DNA from: Psococerastis gibbosa
Lineage: Eukaryota > Arthropoda > Insecta > Psocodea > Psocidae
Direction: 5' to 3'
NCBI GenBank assembly: GCA_963971405.1
Contig: OZ020492.1
Location: 744,001-808,000, forward strand
DNA: 64,000 nucleotides
Under the pieces are notes generated by a model. That model saw only the letters and a list, made by a program, of their open reading frames with translations. It did not search any database and was not told the DNA's origin. The first letter of the stretch is position 1. Each line of letters starts with the position of its first letter. A program made the translations under genes and the position numbers. Of this stretch, positions 63,856-64,000 are shown one piece after another.

Positions 63856-64000
63856 GTGAGTGTACTTGCCACCTGTCACTGTTAACTGTCAAATACCTTT
63901 CCAATTCGCTTTTTTCAATTTTCCAATTCCTTTAACTCCTTTGCGAATATTACACCTTATATATTACACAGCATTAGGTCCGTTTTTGTTTTGCTCAAAT

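Overview
The window reads as intronic and genic DNA of an animal, most likely an arthropod and probably an insect. There is no operon structure and no ribosome binding sites. Coding sequence comes in short blocks flanked by AG acceptors and GTAAGT-like donors. The rest is A+T-rich and full of hAT-type DNA elements, tRNA-like SINEs, Jockey-like LINE relics, G/C homopolymer runs and microsatellites. The species cannot be fixed from sequence alone.

The only gene I can support is one very large plus-strand gene that enters the window before position 315 and leaves it after 63855. I can place 6 medium exons, 25 phase-0 micro-exons of 8 to 35 codons, a tandem array of 8 copies of a further 35-codon exon, and two exons with doubtful boundaries. 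Nearly every micro-exon is a multiple of three, is open in phase 0, and has an acceptor and a donor. Any of them could be skipped without shifting the frame. No start codon, signal peptide or stop is in the window. I do not recognise the protein. The 25 micro-exons and the array exon contain no cysteine and are rich in Pro, Ile, Leu, Phe and Lys.

Layout: a micro-exon at 315; three exon pairs, A1/B1 (2229, 5969), A2/B2 (7056, 11163) and A3/B3 (20479, 21589), all with the same unusual phase pattern; ten micro-exons from 24075 to 39750, with an out-of-phase candidate exon among them at 39469; the 181-bp exon array at 42402-43784; fourteen micro-exons from 43982 to 62306; and, near 63.6 kb, what looks like the start of another A-type exon. 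Modules A1/B1 and A2/B2 are recognisably homologous in protein sequence, so the gene appears to have grown by internal duplication.

The introns range from 76 bp to 9.1 kb and are packed with transposable elements. Nine hAT-like elements have 8-bp target duplications that can be read off directly (one with a single mismatch and one with two). Several insertions are nested, which fixes element ends. Two insertions abut splice acceptors of the giant gene.
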